Assembly (NCBI GenBank): GCA_964396025.1
Contig: CAYNBT010000003.1
Span: 8,516 to 72,515 of the forward strand
Direction of reading: 5' to 3'
DNA length: 64,000 nt
From: CAYNBT01 sp964396025
GTDB lineage: Bacteria; Patescibacteriota; WWE3; UBA101185; UBA10185
This document shows, piece after piece, positions 1-8,443 of the stretch. The position numbers and the translations under genes are program-made. The notes below the pieces were generated by a model. That model saw only the letters and a program-made list of their open reading frames with translations. It was not told the DNA's origin and did not search any database. How positions within the stretch are numbered: position 1 is the first letter of the stretch; every line of letters begins with the position of its first letter.

Positions 1-1
1 A

Positions 2-268
2 ATGAAAGCAGCGGTTAATCCGGGCGGCACTGGTTATCCTGTGTTTGATTTTACCCAAAAGCATCCGGGTATTGAATTGGCAGGGAAGACAGGTACCGCT
101 GAATATATAGACGCCGCAGGCAAAGCGTCCACACATGCTTGGTTTACTGTGTTCGGCCCTGTAGAGAATTCCAGCATCGTTCTAACAGTGTTTCTAGAGG
201 GTGGAGGGTCAGGCTCAGATGATGCAGCCCCCATTGCACGCAAACTTCTTGATTTTTGGTTCAAATAG
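2..268 (+). CDS. penicillin-binding protein 2, C-terminal end (cut by window edge)
   Basis: This is the last 88 codons of a transpeptidase whose beginning lies left of the window; the first methionine seen here is internal. The segment holds the KTGT motif (the KTG box of the penicillin-binding fold) followed by a strand ending HAWFTVFGP, which is how the catalytic domain of class B PBPs ends. The family cross-links peptidoglycan at the outer face of the membrane, in elongation (PBP2) or division (FtsI). The choice of PBP2 over FtsI is an inference from the sequence around KTGT and is not firm. dprA follows about 65 nt later on the same strand. Confidence 0.85.
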   Translation: MKAAVNPGGTGYPVFDFTQKHPGIELAGKTGTAEYIDAAGKASTHAWFTVFGPVENSSIVLTVFLEGGGSGSDDAAPIARKLLDFWFK

Positions 269-334
269 CAAAATTCTATTCAGGTTAGATACTCCTCCCT
301 TTGCATTGGGTGATGAATCTTGGATAGTGTTTAC

Positions 335-979
335 ATGTACAAGATCATTCCAAATGATTCGAGCACCTTTCCGCAACAACTCTTAGCTCTAAAAAACAAC
401 CCAAAAGAGCTTTACTGTTTTGGTAACGAACTTATACTCAACTCCAAGGCCATAGCCGTGGTGGGAAGCAGACATTTTTCTGATTACGGGAGAAATGTTG
501 TTTTAAGCTTGGTTGCTGAACTGGCTAGTTTGGATTTTACGATTGTGTCTGGTTTGGCTCAAGGCATTGATACTTTTTCGCACCAAATATGCCTCAAACT
601 TTCAAAACAAACAATAGGAGTCTTAGGCTTTGGCATAAACTACCTTAAAGATTTTGAGAATGTAGGTCTTTGCGAGCAAATCATAGAAGAAAATCTTGGA
701 GCAATTGTTTCGCCTTTTTCTCCTCAGCAAAAACCGGAAAAATGGACATTCATCTCGCGCAACAAGGTCATCGCGGGAATGTCTGTGGCCACACTAGTTA
801 TAGAGGCTGTTGCCAAAAGCGGTACCTTCCATACTGTTGACGCCTCGTTAGAGTTATCTCGTCCTGTTTTTGCAGTTCCGGGTAGCATTTTTTCCCACAA
901 CTCAAAAGGTGTCCACAAACTTATTAAGCAAGGAGCCTATCTTACAGATTGCCTAGACGACATAGTTCAAAATGTATGA
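335..979 (+). CDS. dprA: DNA-processing protein DprA/Smf, minimal form
   Basis: DprA binds incoming single-stranded DNA and loads RecA during natural transformation. The Rossmann-like core is clear: VGSR at residues 43-46, SGLAQGID at 72-79, RNKVIAGMS, then a SGT turn and FAVPG. At 214 aa it is shorter than usual (about 290-370 aa) because both the N-terminal SAM-like and C-terminal winged-helix domains are missing. I chose the ATG at 335; a TTG at 320 would add five residues. There is no clear ribosome-binding site. A DprA suggests the cell can take up DNA, which is common in this bacterial group. Confidence 0.88.
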   Translation: MYKIIPNDSSTFPQQLLALKNNPKELYCFGNELILNSKAIAVVGSRHFSDYGRNVVLSLVAELASLDFTIVSGLAQGIDTFSHQICLKLSKQTIGVLGFGINYLKDFENVGLCEQIIEENLGAIVSPFSPQQKPEKWTFISRNKVIAGMSVATLVIEAVAKSGTFHTVDASLELSRPVFAVPGSIFSHNSKGVHKLIKQGAYLTDCLDDIVQNV

Positions 980-1067
980 AGAACCAACTGCTTACGCAGA
1001 TGGTTCTTCTAGTTCCCCGCTGCGCTAAGAACTAGGAATCTCCCTAAAAACTCTGTAGAATTTCTAC

Positions 1068-2843
1068 ATGCCCGCATTTGCCGAACTACCCGAACAAGGC
1101 CCACTGCCTTCATATATGGAACCACGCTACCTTGCAAAGGACATCAGCAATTTTTTTGCACGGAAATCGGAAACAGTCCCCGCAACAATTGAACGCAAGT
1201 ACGGTGATCCCAAGCAAAAAGTTGAAGCAATGCTGGTAAGTTGGGAATCTGACCCAACACGCTTAGCAAAGGACATTGATACAGACTTATATTTGTTGGA
1301 TATCCTCCCTGATCGTATGCAACTACTCTTTCCGGATCAAGATCACATAGATGAGTTTAGAGCTGCATACCAAACTTTTATCACTGATTTGTCTGTTGCG
1401 GTAGAAGGGGAAGTTACCGCTGGAAGAATGTCTTTGAAAAGCAAAAAAGCTTCAAATCTTGATGAGGACGATCTTGCAGGTACTATTGCATCTTGCGACA
1501 ACTTGGAGTTGGAGCTTAACTCGCATCCCATACCTCTACAAGTTCTCGCCAAGCACACACAGGCTTTAGTTCGTATTGTCGAGGATGTTGCATACAAGGC
1601 AAGAAGTGCTCCACTAGAACTCCGCAATCAAATTGTTGGAGAGTTAAGCGCGTTGTACCTAAACAGTCTTGCGTTTGATGAGCTGGTACAACATCAAACT
1701 CGCCCCGCAAGGTGGTCAACGGATGATCTTGATTGGTACAAACAAGAAAGCCAACAAGCAGAAGCAATCAATTCTTTGACAGTAGCTGAACCCGAAAAAC
1801 CCGATCCCGAAATCCTCAAAATTGCCGAACGAAGAAGAAATCAAAAACATCTTCTTGCAGAAAACAAAACCCGCCTAGAAATTGCAGACACCCTTGAATC
1901 CGGCAGGGAAGCAATCCAAAAAGCCATGGTAACAGAGTTAATGAAGCAAAGAGAGGCACAGCACCTTAAATTACCTTCCCAAGATGCTGTGGAATCCGCA
2001 ACTGATTACTTTCTAGCCGATGTTGTTACATTAGATCGCGCGGGTGTCCTAGACAAAGAAGCGTACGATTACTTGCCGGTTGCAAAAAAACTTGATCACC
2101 ACCCAAGAATTCAAAAGTGGTTAGATGAAACAAACTCTATCGTTATTCCGGATTCAGTAACTCGTGAAGATAAACTAGCCAAGCTAGAAAAAATGGAGCC
2201 TAGTGAAAAAGCAGCATTTATCTTGGAACTTGGACCAAACTCCAAAAACATCGCCGTGCTGGAACAAACCCTAAAACGTTCTCAAAAAGATTCCCACCTG
2301 CGAACTGAACAAATTGCGCGCATTACCGGAATGTTGTGTTATGCAGATCTTTATCTAAGTCTTCACCCTGAGGCATACATGCAAGACAAACAATATCCCG
2401 ACACCCGAGTTTTGCGCAGCCTCCAAAATTTGGACATGTTTATGGAAAATTCCCCAGGCGTTATGTCCAAAAAGTTTAACCAAAATGAGATAAACAGAGG
2501 CGTTCATTTAAGAACAAACATTATCTTCAGCTCCCTTGAAGAAATGATTGGAGGCAAAGAATCTGTCATGTTCCAGCCAGAAGGCGCCGAAAAACCCCAT
2601 ACAGTAGAAATCCTAGACAACCACGACCTAACCTTGGTAGGGGAAAGCACCTTCGAGCCAACAGGAGACACTAGCGAAGTACCCGAATACCTCTTAGAGC
2701 CAAACAACTTCACAGGGCAAGATATTCTGAGCTTTGCTTCTCCCATGTCTTACCCAAGACCTGAAGGCGTAACTAAGCCAACACGCAAGCCCAGAGATCC
2801 CATGATTCTAGAGCGGATATCTTCCTTGGCAGGCGCTATTTAG
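1068..2843 (+). CDS. unknown 591-aa soluble protein
   Basis: I do not recognise the family. The protein is hydrophilic, rich in charged helices, with no signal peptide and no membrane segment. It begins MPAF and ends in a Pro/Arg-rich tail. The start is supported by a TAGAAT box at 1056-1061 that ends exactly 6 nt before the ATG, so the mRNA is probably leaderless. The gene stands alone between dprA and a membrane-protein cassette. A second long protein in this window (22679) starts with the same MPAF and has an almost identical -10/start context, but I see no convincing similarity beyond that. Confidence 0.7.
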   Translation: MPAFAELPEQGPLPSYMEPRYLAKDISNFFARKSETVPATIERKYGDPKQKVEAMLVSWESDPTRLAKDIDTDLYLLDILPDRMQLLFPDQDHIDEFRAAYQTFITDLSVAVEGEVTAGRMSLKSKKASNLDEDDLAGTIASCDNLELELNSHPIPLQVLAKHTQALVRIVEDVAYKARSAPLELRNQIVGELSALYLNSLAFDELVQHQTRPARWSTDDLDWYKQESQQAEAINSLTVAEPEKPDPEILKIAERRRNQKHLLAENKTRLEIADTLESGREAIQKAMVTELMKQREAQHLKLPSQDAVESATDYFLADVVTLDRAGVLDKEAYDYLPVAKKLDHHPRIQKWLDETNSIVIPDSVTREDKLAKLEKMEPSEKAAFILELGPNSKNIAVLEQTLKRSQKDSHLRTEQIARITGMLCYADLYLSLHPEAYMQDKQYPDTRVLRSLQNLDMFMENSPGVMSKKFNQNEINRGVHLRTNIIFSSLEEMIGGKESVMFQPEGAEKPHTVEILDNHDLTLVGESTFEPTGDTSEVPEYLLEPNNFTGQDILSFASPMSYPRPEGVTKPTRKPRDPMILERISSLAGAI

Positions 2844-2886
2844 CCGTAAAATCAACCAAAAGCAGTTATTAAATAACCCATAGTAC

Positions 2887-2915
2887 TTTACAAAAGAGGA
2901 TTTTGGTGGTAGTAT
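2887..2915 (+). promoter_or_regulatory. promoter TTTACA-17-TAGTAT for the 2997 gene
   Basis: The -35 is TTTACA (2887-2892) and the -10 is TAGTAT (2910-2915) with a 17-nt spacer. The downstream bases AGTAGTTGAGAACG closely match those after the 6069 promoter. The predicted leader carries a hairpin (CACAGC/GCTGTG, 2939-2958) and then TAGGAGGT. Confidence 0.65.
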
Positions 2916-2996
2916 AGTAGTTGAGAACGTTTGTTCTTCACAGCGCTATCCTGCTGTGTTTATTGGATCGGTAAGATGACTGTAGGAGGTCACATC

Positions 2997-3536
2997 ATGT
3001 TCGATTTTCTTTGCTCTTTCCTTGGATGTAACGGCTCCGCCCTCAAAGAGGGTGTAGAGTTTGTTGGTGGTATTGTTGTGGTGTTTGGCGTGCTGGTTGG
3101 ATTGTCTCTCAGCCGCCCTAAGATGGTGCTGTTAGGTATAGTTGGGTTGAGTGCTCCCTTCATTGGGTTTGCGGGTGTATGGATGACATTGTCCATGGCC
3201 TCGCAATACTTTGGCGGTGCGGCCCTACCAATGCCTGGTTTGCTGGGGAACCTGTACCCGTACGCTGTTGCGTTCTGGTTTATCCCAGCGGTGATATCTT
3301 TGATCACAGTTTTGGCTGTGGCCAATGGGCTGTCGTGGGTGCTTGTTGAACTGACCGAACGGAAAGCCGAACGGTTTAGTAAAAGTACTCATGCGGAAGA
3401 CAAGGCATTCGCTGAGGCAAATCCGTTGAGCAAGAAGTCTCGGAAGTTCAATTGGATTGACGGGTGGGTGCTTTCGATTTCGTATTTCTTGGGTGTGGAG
3501 TACAGTGAAGAGTTCCTAGACGGGCTTAGTAACTGA
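2997..3536 (+). CDS. small membrane protein of an accessory cassette
   Basis: This 179-aa protein has about three hydrophobic spans: residues ~20-38 (GGIVVVFGVLVGL), ~46-72 (MVLLGIVGLSAPFIGFAG) and ~96-122 (AVAFWFIPAVISLITVLAVA). A charged tail follows, and the family is unknown. The ATG at 2997 is chosen because a strong ribosome-binding site, TAGGAGGT, lies 6-7 nt upstream; an earlier in-frame start at 2931 lies inside the leader hairpin. The gene is a self-contained unit: promoter, folded leader, SD, ORF, terminator. Its bases are visibly more GC-rich than the neighbouring housekeeping genes, which suggests an acquired gene. Confidence 0.8.
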   Translation: MFDFLCSFLGCNGSALKEGVEFVGGIVVVFGVLVGLSLSRPKMVLLGIVGLSAPFIGFAGVWMTLSMASQYFGGAALPMPGLLGNLYPYAVAFWFIPAVISLITVLAVANGLSWVLVELTERKAERFSKSTHAEDKAFAEANPLSKKSRKFNWIDGWVLSISYFLGVEYSEEFLDGLSN

Positions 3537-3548
3537 TCCTCACCCTAA

Positions 3549-3613
3549 CGGCGAGCTTCGGTACAAAAAGAGTAAAATCTTAATGTATTGAAGTCTCGCC
3601 GGTTTTTGTTTTT
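3549..3613 (+). terminator. intrinsic terminator of the 2997 gene
   Basis: CGGCGAG-CTTC pairs with GAAG-t-CTCGCCG (3590-3601), followed by the T-rich run GTTTTTGTTTTT. The loop is long, about 30 nt. Confidence 0.75.
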
Positions 3614-3711
3614 AGCCCCTTTTTCATTCCAGATTTTACGCAAAAGTCCACTCACATTTTCCTTCCCACTTTTGACAAAACTTTTGATTAATGTATCCTC
3701 ATTTAAGGTAT

Positions 3712-5862
3712 ATGACCAAATTAGTGATTGTTGAATCACCCACAAAAGCAAAAACTCTGTCCAAAATCCTAGGACCGGATTACGACATTCAAGCCTCAAT
3801 GGGGCACATACGTGACCTTCCAACTAAAGATATTGGAATAGATACCAAACACGATTTCACCCCAACTTATGAAGTTCCGGAAAAAGCCAAGAAGAATTTA
3901 AATATACTCAAGAAGGCTCTAAAATCCGCCAAGGAAGTAGTTTTAGCTACTGACCCTGATCGAGAAGGGGAGGCGATTGCGTGGCACTTGTACGAGCTTT
4001 TAAAGCCTTCCAAAAAATCCAAAAAAGATGAAATAAAATTTGAACGCGTGGTTTTTCATGAAATCACTAAATCCGCCATTGAAGAAGCTTTTGCTCACGC
4101 AGGTGAGATAAACATTGATCTTGTGGACGCTCAGCAAGCTCGCCGAATCCTAGATCGTTTGGTTGGTTACAAGCTTTCGCCGCTTTTGTGGAAGAAGGTT
4201 CGCTACGGTTTGTCTGCAGGCCGCGTGCAGAGTGTGGCCGTACGTTTAGTAGTAGAGCGAGAACGCGAGCGCCAAGCTTTCAAAGCAGACGAGTATTGGA
4301 GCATTGATGCAAAATTCCTTACAAAAGCAAAAGAAGAATTTGAGGCCACGCTTTATGAAAAGGCCGGTGCCAAGGTTGAAATTACAAAAGAATCCGAAGC
4401 CCTAAAAATCAAGGAAGATCTTGCATCAGCAACTTACAAAATAACCGACGTAAAAAAAACCGAGCGCAAAAGGCAACCGAATCCTCCGTACAAAACTTCT
4501 ACGCTTCAACAAGCAGCTGCAAACATTTACGGCTTCTCTGCCAAAAAAACCATGATTGCCGCTCAAAAACTCTTTGAGCAGGGGTTTATTACTTATCACC
4601 GTACAGATTCTCTGAATCTTTCGGCTGATTTTATTGATATTGCTCGCGAATATTTGAAAAAAGAACTAGGGAAGGAATATATTCCTGCGGAACCTGTAAT
4701 TTACAAAACCAAATCAAAAAACGCTCAAGAAGCTCACGAAGCAATTCGCCCAACCAATGTTCAGCTTAAGCTAAGCGAACTTAAAAAACATGACCTAGGA
4801 ATAGATGAGGTGAAAGTATACTCGTTAGTCTTTAAAAGAGCATTGGAAAGCCAATCCGTTGCAGCAGTTTATGATCAAACCAGCGTTTCTATCACCTCAA
4901 ACAACAGCTATGTTTTTAGAGCAAACGGTTCTATTATAAAGTTTGATGGATGGCTTGGTATTGAGCAATTACTAGGGTTTGAAGATGATATTGAAGCAGA
5001 AAACAAACTACCTAACCTTGAAGTAGGGGACGTTGTGAAAGCAAAAAACATAGAAGCGGAACAACATTTTACCCAACCTCCGGCCCGCTATTCCGACGCC
5101 ACTTTGATCAAAGCTTTGGAAGAAAGAGGCATAGGCCGCCCTTCCACCTACGCCCCAACTATGTCTACCATTACGGCTCGCGGCTACGTACGCAAGGAAG
5201 GCCGCTATTTTGTGCCCGAAGACGTCGCCTACGTGGTAAACGACATGTTGGTTACACACTTTCCAAACATTGTAGACTACGAATTTACGGCACTTATGGA
5301 GGAAGGACTAGACAAAATAGCCGAGGGAGAAATCAAATGGGTGCCTGTTATACGGGAATTTTATGAGCCTTTTGAGCAAATCCTAGAGCAAAAAGAGGAA
5401 GAACTTAGCAAGGCCGACATGACAAAACTAGGCGAAAGCGACGAAAAATGCCCTGATTGTGGCCGCATTCTCTACATCAAACTAGGCAAATACGGCAAAT
5501 TCCTAAGCTGCTCGGGCTTTCCTGAGTGCGAATACGCCAAACCCATCCTCACCAACGGTGACGAACTGCAGGACTACGGTAAATGCGAGAACTGCGAAGA
5601 CGGCCAAATGATCCTCAAACAAGGCCGCTTCGGCAAATTCATCGCCTGCAGCAACTACCCCAAGTGCAAAACCACCAAGCCCTACCTAGACAAAATAGGC
5701 ATGAAATGCCTTACCTGCACCGAAGGCGACATCATAGTAAAAAAGGCCAAAGGCCGCATCTTCTACGGCTGCAGTAACTACCCCAACTGCAAATACGCCA
5801 GCTGGAAAAACCCCATGGAGAAAAAAGGCGATGGGGAAGAAGAAACCCCAGCCGTAGCCTAG
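3712..5862 (+). CDS. topA: DNA topoisomerase I
   Basis: A type IA topoisomerase that relaxes negative supercoils through a 5'-phosphotyrosine. The N-terminal Toprim domain starts at VIVESPTKAKT and includes the DPDREGEA metal site. The catalytic tyrosine is Tyr295 in FITYHRTDS. The C-terminus carries three four-cysteine zinc ribbons (CPDC..., CENC..., CLTC..., each closing with C-x4-C). The length of 716 aa is normal. The ATG at 3712 gives the canonical MTKLVIVESP start; an ATG seven codons earlier (3691) overlaps the promoter region (TTGACA at 3672, TATCCT at 3694) and is rejected. Confidence 0.97.
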   Translation: MTKLVIVESPTKAKTLSKILGPDYDIQASMGHIRDLPTKDIGIDTKHDFTPTYEVPEKAKKNLNILKKALKSAKEVVLATDPDREGEAIAWHLYELLKPSKKSKKDEIKFERVVFHEITKSAIEEAFAHAGEINIDLVDAQQARRILDRLVGYKLSPLLWKKVRYGLSAGRVQSVAVRLVVERERERQAFKADEYWSIDAKFLTKAKEEFEATLYEKAGAKVEITKESEALKIKEDLASATYKITDVKKTERKRQPNPPYKTSTLQQAAANIYGFSAKKTMIAAQKLFEQGFITYHRTDSLNLSADFIDIAREYLKKELGKEYIPAEPVIYKTKSKNAQEAHEAIRPTNVQLKLSELKKHDLGIDEVKVYSLVFKRALESQSVAAVYDQTSVSITSNNSYVFRANGSIIKFDGWLGIEQLLGFEDDIEAENKLPNLEVGDVVKAKNIEAEQHFTQPPARYSDATLIKALEERGIGRPSTYAPTMSTITARGYVRKEGRYFVPEDVAYVVNDMLVTHFPNIVDYEFTALMEEGLDKIAEGEIKWVPVIREFYEPFEQILEQKEEELSKADMTKLGESDEKCPDCGRILYIKLGKYGKFLSCSGFPECEYAKPILTNGDELQDYGKCENCEDGQMILKQGRFGKFIACSNYPKCKTTKPYLDKIGMKCLTCTEGDIIVKKAKGRIFYGCSNYPNCKYASWKNPMEKKGDGEEETPAVA

Positions 5863-6068
5863 CTACAGTAGAAACCTTGTTTTAGCCCCATCCAACAACA
5901 AAAAACAACCTTTGTCTCTACACCGAAGTGCCGTTGATAGCACAACCGCGCCCTAAACTGCTTTTAGGGCTATTTACGGCTAAAAGGCTACTTACGCGCG
6001 CAGAGCGTTGGGATGCCATAGACTGCCCTCACAACAAATAACCCCTGCTTTAGCCGCAAAATAACCAC
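5863..6068. other. non-coding stretch with hairpins after topA
   Basis: No ORF is supported here. A good hairpin, GCCCTAAA/TTTAGGGC (5950-5970), is followed by only a short T-rich tail and may end topA transcription. GTGC/GCAC (5928-5943) and C/G-rich complementary patches nearby suggest further structure. I cannot assign an RNA family. Confidence 0.4.
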
Positions 6069-6097
6069 TTGACATTTGTTTGCTATAGGTCTATTAT
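6069..6097 (+). promoter_or_regulatory. promoter TTGACA-17-TATTAT for the 6179 lipoprotein
   Basis: A consensus -35 (6069-6074) and a near-consensus -10 (6092-6097) with 17-nt spacing. The leader repeats the design at 2887: AGTAATTGAGAACA, then a hairpin (CGTATAG/CTATACG, 6122-6144), then TAGGAGGT. Confidence 0.8.
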
Positions 6098-6178
6098 AGT
6101 AATTGAGAACATTCAATTCTCCGTATAGTCGATTTGCTATACGTTATGATAGTGTCACCCAACCGTAGGAGGTCTATA

Positions 6179-6523
6179 ATGACACGCAAGAATTTGGTTC
6201 TGTCCACAATTTTGGTTTTGATGGCGTTGGTTTTGGTTGCTTGTGGGGGTGGTGGAGACAAAAAATCCCAGCCTGACACGGGCACGAACTACAACCCGTC
6301 ATACCAACTGCCGGAAGATCATCATGCCTGCCAACAGAATCCGTCAGATGATCGGTGCCAATCTGGCATTGAAGATTTCGTGGATGACCTGCCGGCCCGC
6401 ATCGAAGAGTCGATTCAGGATGCCATGCAAGACGCCGCCAACACTGCTGATACAGCGGAAGATTATGCTGACGAGGCAGTGTGCGGGGATGGTTACTGGA
6501 TCAAATGTGACACAGGCGACTAG
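6179..6523 (+). CDS. small predicted lipoprotein
   Basis: A 114-aa secreted protein. It has a short basic N-terminus, a hydrophobic core (LVLSTILVLMALV) and the lipobox LVAC, followed by a Gly-rich linker. The mature part is acidic with four cysteines (CQQ, DDRCQ, VCGDG, IKCDT), which suggests disulphides outside the membrane. The family is unknown. The ATG at 6179 is picked because TAGGAGGT sits 6-7 nt upstream; upstream in-frame ATGs lie in the leader hairpin. Like the 2997 gene it is a stand-alone cassette with its own promoter and 3' hairpin. Confidence 0.85.
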   Translation: MTRKNLVLSTILVLMALVLVACGGGGDKKSQPDTGTNYNPSYQLPEDHHACQQNPSDDRCQSGIEDFVDDLPARIEESIQDAMQDAANTADTAEDYADEAVCGDGYWIKCDTGD

Positions 6524-6545
6524 TTACAACTAGAGAGTGTCACAA

Positions 6546-6604
6546 GAGGCGAGCGTTAGAAGGAAATTAAGTATAACAACTTAACTCCGCTAACGTCTCG
6601 CCTC
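6546..6604 (+). terminator. long 3' hairpin after the lipoprotein gene
   Basis: A long, interrupted inverted repeat: GAGGCGAG, CGTTAG, GGA and TTAAGT pair with ACTTAA, TCC, CTAACG and CTCGCCTC around the loop ATAACA. No T run follows immediately (AAATCATTTTT), so it may act as an RNA 3' stabiliser rather than a simple terminator. Confidence 0.6.
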
Positions 6605-6670
6605 AAATCATTTTTGTAGACTTTTTTCCGCAGGGAAATTCCAAATATAATTCAACTTAATTTTCAAAAT

Positions 6671-7495
6671 TTAATATTGTAGTGAGGAGAGCTCGTTTAA
6701 GCGGCTTTGGATGGTGGAGGTGTGCCAGCGTGTGAGGTTGTCGAAGCCGGTGGGGTTGGCGAGTGTGATGTTTAGCTCGTGGGTGAGGTGTTGTTTCATG
6801 TACTTGGTGAGGAGGGGTTTGTTGAGTTTTGCGGTGTAGGTTTGGGTGACGAGGTCAATTATGCTGGAGAAGGGTTCGGTTTCCATTCTGAGTAGAGAGT
6901 AGACAGTGGTTTTGGCGAGGTCGTATTCGGGGTCGCCGAGGGCGGCGTGTTCAAAATCAATTAGTCCGGAGATTTGGCCGTATGAGATTAGGACGTTTTC
7001 GGGTAGAAGGTCTCCGTGTAGGAGCGTGTGGGTTTGCGCTTCTGCGTGCTTTTCCAGTGGAATGTTGAGTTGTTGTGGGTTTATGGAGTGGATTTGCTCG
7101 AGTAGCTTGATGATTTGGGTAAACGTGTCTTTGTCCATGTTTATGGCGGAATATCCAGGTACAAAGGTGCTGATTCTAATAATAAATTCCTTGAAGGGTG
7201 TGATGTAGTTGCCCGCTAAGTTTTTTTCGTAGAGGGGGGTAGGGAAGTGTTGGTGCAGTGCGTGCGAGACGTGGATGTCTTTGAGCATGCTTTGCTCGTG
7301 GGCTTTGCTCGTGGGTTTGGTGAGTTTTACTAGGTGGGTTTCTTCTTTTTGGAATAGGAAAACGGCGGTGTTGTGGCCAAAACCAGCTTCTTTGAGTTTG
7401 CGGGCATCAAGTCCATAATTTTCTTTTATGACTTGAGCGAGTTCTTCTTTGAAGAGTTTGACTTTTTTTTGATATTCTCTTGCTTCTTTATTCAT
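6671..7495 (-). CDS. aminoglycoside/choline kinase-like phosphotransferase
   Basis: A 274-aa protein of the APH kinase-like fold. The catalytic loop HGDLLPENV and the metal-binding segment IDFEHAALGDPEYD are both present near residues 160-190. The family phosphorylates small hydroxyl substrates (aminoglycosides, choline, homoserine, fructosamine); the substrate cannot be told from sequence alone. It is encoded against its neighbours. A TATAAT-like box lies about 11 nt upstream of the start on the minus strand, so the leader is very short. Resistance should not be assumed, because many APH-fold proteins are metabolic. Confidence 0.85.
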   Translation of the reverse strand: MNKEAREYQKKVKLFKEELAQVIKENYGLDARKLKEAGFGHNTAVFLFQKEETHLVKLTKPTSKAHEQSMLKDIHVSHALHQHFPTPLYEKNLAGNYITPFKEFIIRISTFVPGYSAINMDKDTFTQIIKLLEQIHSINPQQLNIPLEKHAEAQTHTLLHGDLLPENVLISYGQISGLIDFEHAALGDPEYDLAKTTVYSLLRMETEPFSSIIDLVTQTYTAKLNKPLLTKYMKQHLTHELNITLANPTGFDNLTRWHTSTIQSRLNELSSLQY

Positions 7496-7595
7496 ACTGA
7501 GCGCATATTATAACTGATTGGTGGTGTAGGGAAGTACAAGCTTGGCAGCGCCCTATAGTGTATAATGTTTGAAACAAAAAATACGGAGGTGAAAC

Positions 7596-7838
7596 GTGGA
7601 TATATACGCTATGGTCATGTACTCCATGCGTGCGACGAGTCAAATAAAACCATATTATGTCCCTACTCATGCCAAGATAGTTGGAGAGAAGGCAGTGGCT
7701 GTGACTTGTTTTGACGGATCTGTGTGGACACATCATTTTAGAGGCAATACCGTTGAGGCCACTCGCCCAGAGGGTAACGGTGGCCTGTTTTGTTGGTATG
7801 ACGTTGATATTGCAACGGGTAACATTATCTTTCGATAG
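7596..7838 (+). CDS. small unknown protein, paralogue 1 of a tandem pair
   Basis: An 80-aa protein of unknown function, started by GTG at 7596 behind the strong site ACGGAGGTG. A TATAAT box lies at 7561-7566, though no good -35 is visible. It aligns along most of its length with the next gene (7894): shared RAT near the start, VTC-x2-G in the middle, a following TH/HH and a Y-D-x-D/N turn near the end. This points to tandem duplication. No signal peptide or membrane segment is seen. Confidence 0.75.
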   Translation: MDIYAMVMYSMRATSQIKPYYVPTHAKIVGEKAVAVTCFDGSVWTHHFRGNTVEATRPEGNGGLFCWYDVDIATGNIIFR

Positions 7839-7893
7839 TGGTATGTGATGTTTTCAATGCCAGACGTGGTTATATTCATCTAAGGAGCTAGAT

Positions 7894-8154
7894 ATGAAGC
7901 CCGACATCGCTTTTTTGATCATGGTTGCGTGGAGAGCCACAGAGAAGTTAAAGAACTATACCCCGTATTCGGTTCGGGTGGTGGACTCACGTACGATTCA
8001 GGTGACTTGCACAAACGGTGATAACATTACTCACACACTTGTTAACGGTAAGGGTACTGTTGATTTTCCAGTTAAGCCACCGTATCACAGTGCAACTTGG
8101 CCGCTGTTCTACGAGTACGATGCGAACGGGACGGTTTCCGTTATGCATAGTTAG
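7894..8154 (+). CDS. small unknown protein, paralogue 2 of a tandem pair
   Basis: An 86-aa protein homologous to the product of the gene just upstream (7596): RAT, VTC-x-NGD, HTL and YEYDANG can be matched. The ATG at 7894 follows AAGGAG at 7882-7887. In the leader, TCTA and TAGA can pair across the SD (TCTAAGGAGCTAGA), which could lower initiation. The pair ends in a terminator at 8189-8229. The function is unknown, and its small, compact, beta-rich look resembles accessory or phage-borne proteins. Confidence 0.75.
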   Translation: MKPDIAFLIMVAWRATEKLKNYTPYSVRVVDSRTIQVTCTNGDNITHTLVNGKGTVDFPVKPPYHSATWPLFYEYDANGTVSVMHS

Positions 8155-8188
8155 CACTGAATCTTGTTTATAGCCCTTACTATTTTAT

Positions 8189-8229
8189 AGCCCTTACTAT
8201 GTCTTTTCAGGCGAGTAGGGGCTTTTTTG
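8189..8229 (+). terminator. terminator with duplicated 5' arm
   Basis: AGCCCTTACT pairs with AGTAGGGGCT (8214-8223), followed by TTTTTTG. The 5' arm lies inside a perfect 17-bp tandem duplication, TTTATAGCCCTTACTAT at 8167-8183 and 8184-8200, so two alternative 5' arms exist. Confidence 0.8.
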
Positions 8230-8286
8230 TGTTTATTATATTGAATCTTTTTCAAAACTATGTTAACCTCCTCTTTGAACCTTGGA

Positions 8287-8360
8287 TCTTCCTGGCGCGT
8301 TTTATAGCGAGCCCCCAAGTTGCGGCTTAGCGCAAAGTTAAACCTAAAGGAAAAGGAAGA
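8287..8360 (+). promoter_or_regulatory. rpsB leader, predicted three-way junction
   Basis: A closing stem TCTTCCT (8287-8293)/AGGAAGA (8354-8360) encloses two hairpins: GGCGCG/CGAGCC (8294-8313) and TTGCG/CGCAA (8320-8335). It lies about 85 nt upstream of rpsB. Ribosomal protein S2 leaders are autoregulatory in other bacteria. A regulatory role here is an inference from position and folding; I do not recognise a described motif. Confidence 0.5.
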
Positions 8361-8443
8361 AAATTTACGCAAACCATACATTACGTTGTTTAGGGCTTTA
8401 CGTTACATTTTCTTCAAAAATAATTAATTTAATTTAGGAATTT

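Noticed and set aside
3691..3711. Earlier in-frame ATG for topA
   Set aside because: It overlaps the -10 region of the TTGACA promoter; the canonical MTKLVIVESP start lies at 3712.
6671..7495. Calling the APH-fold gene an antibiotic-resistance gene
   Set aside because: The motifs show only the kinase fold; many members phosphorylate metabolites, and no resistance context is present.
8151..8381. Minus-strand 76-aa frame between the 7894 gene and rpsB
   Set aside because: It covers the terminator and the folded rpsB leader, has no SD or promoter, and its basic composition follows from the T/C-rich leader.
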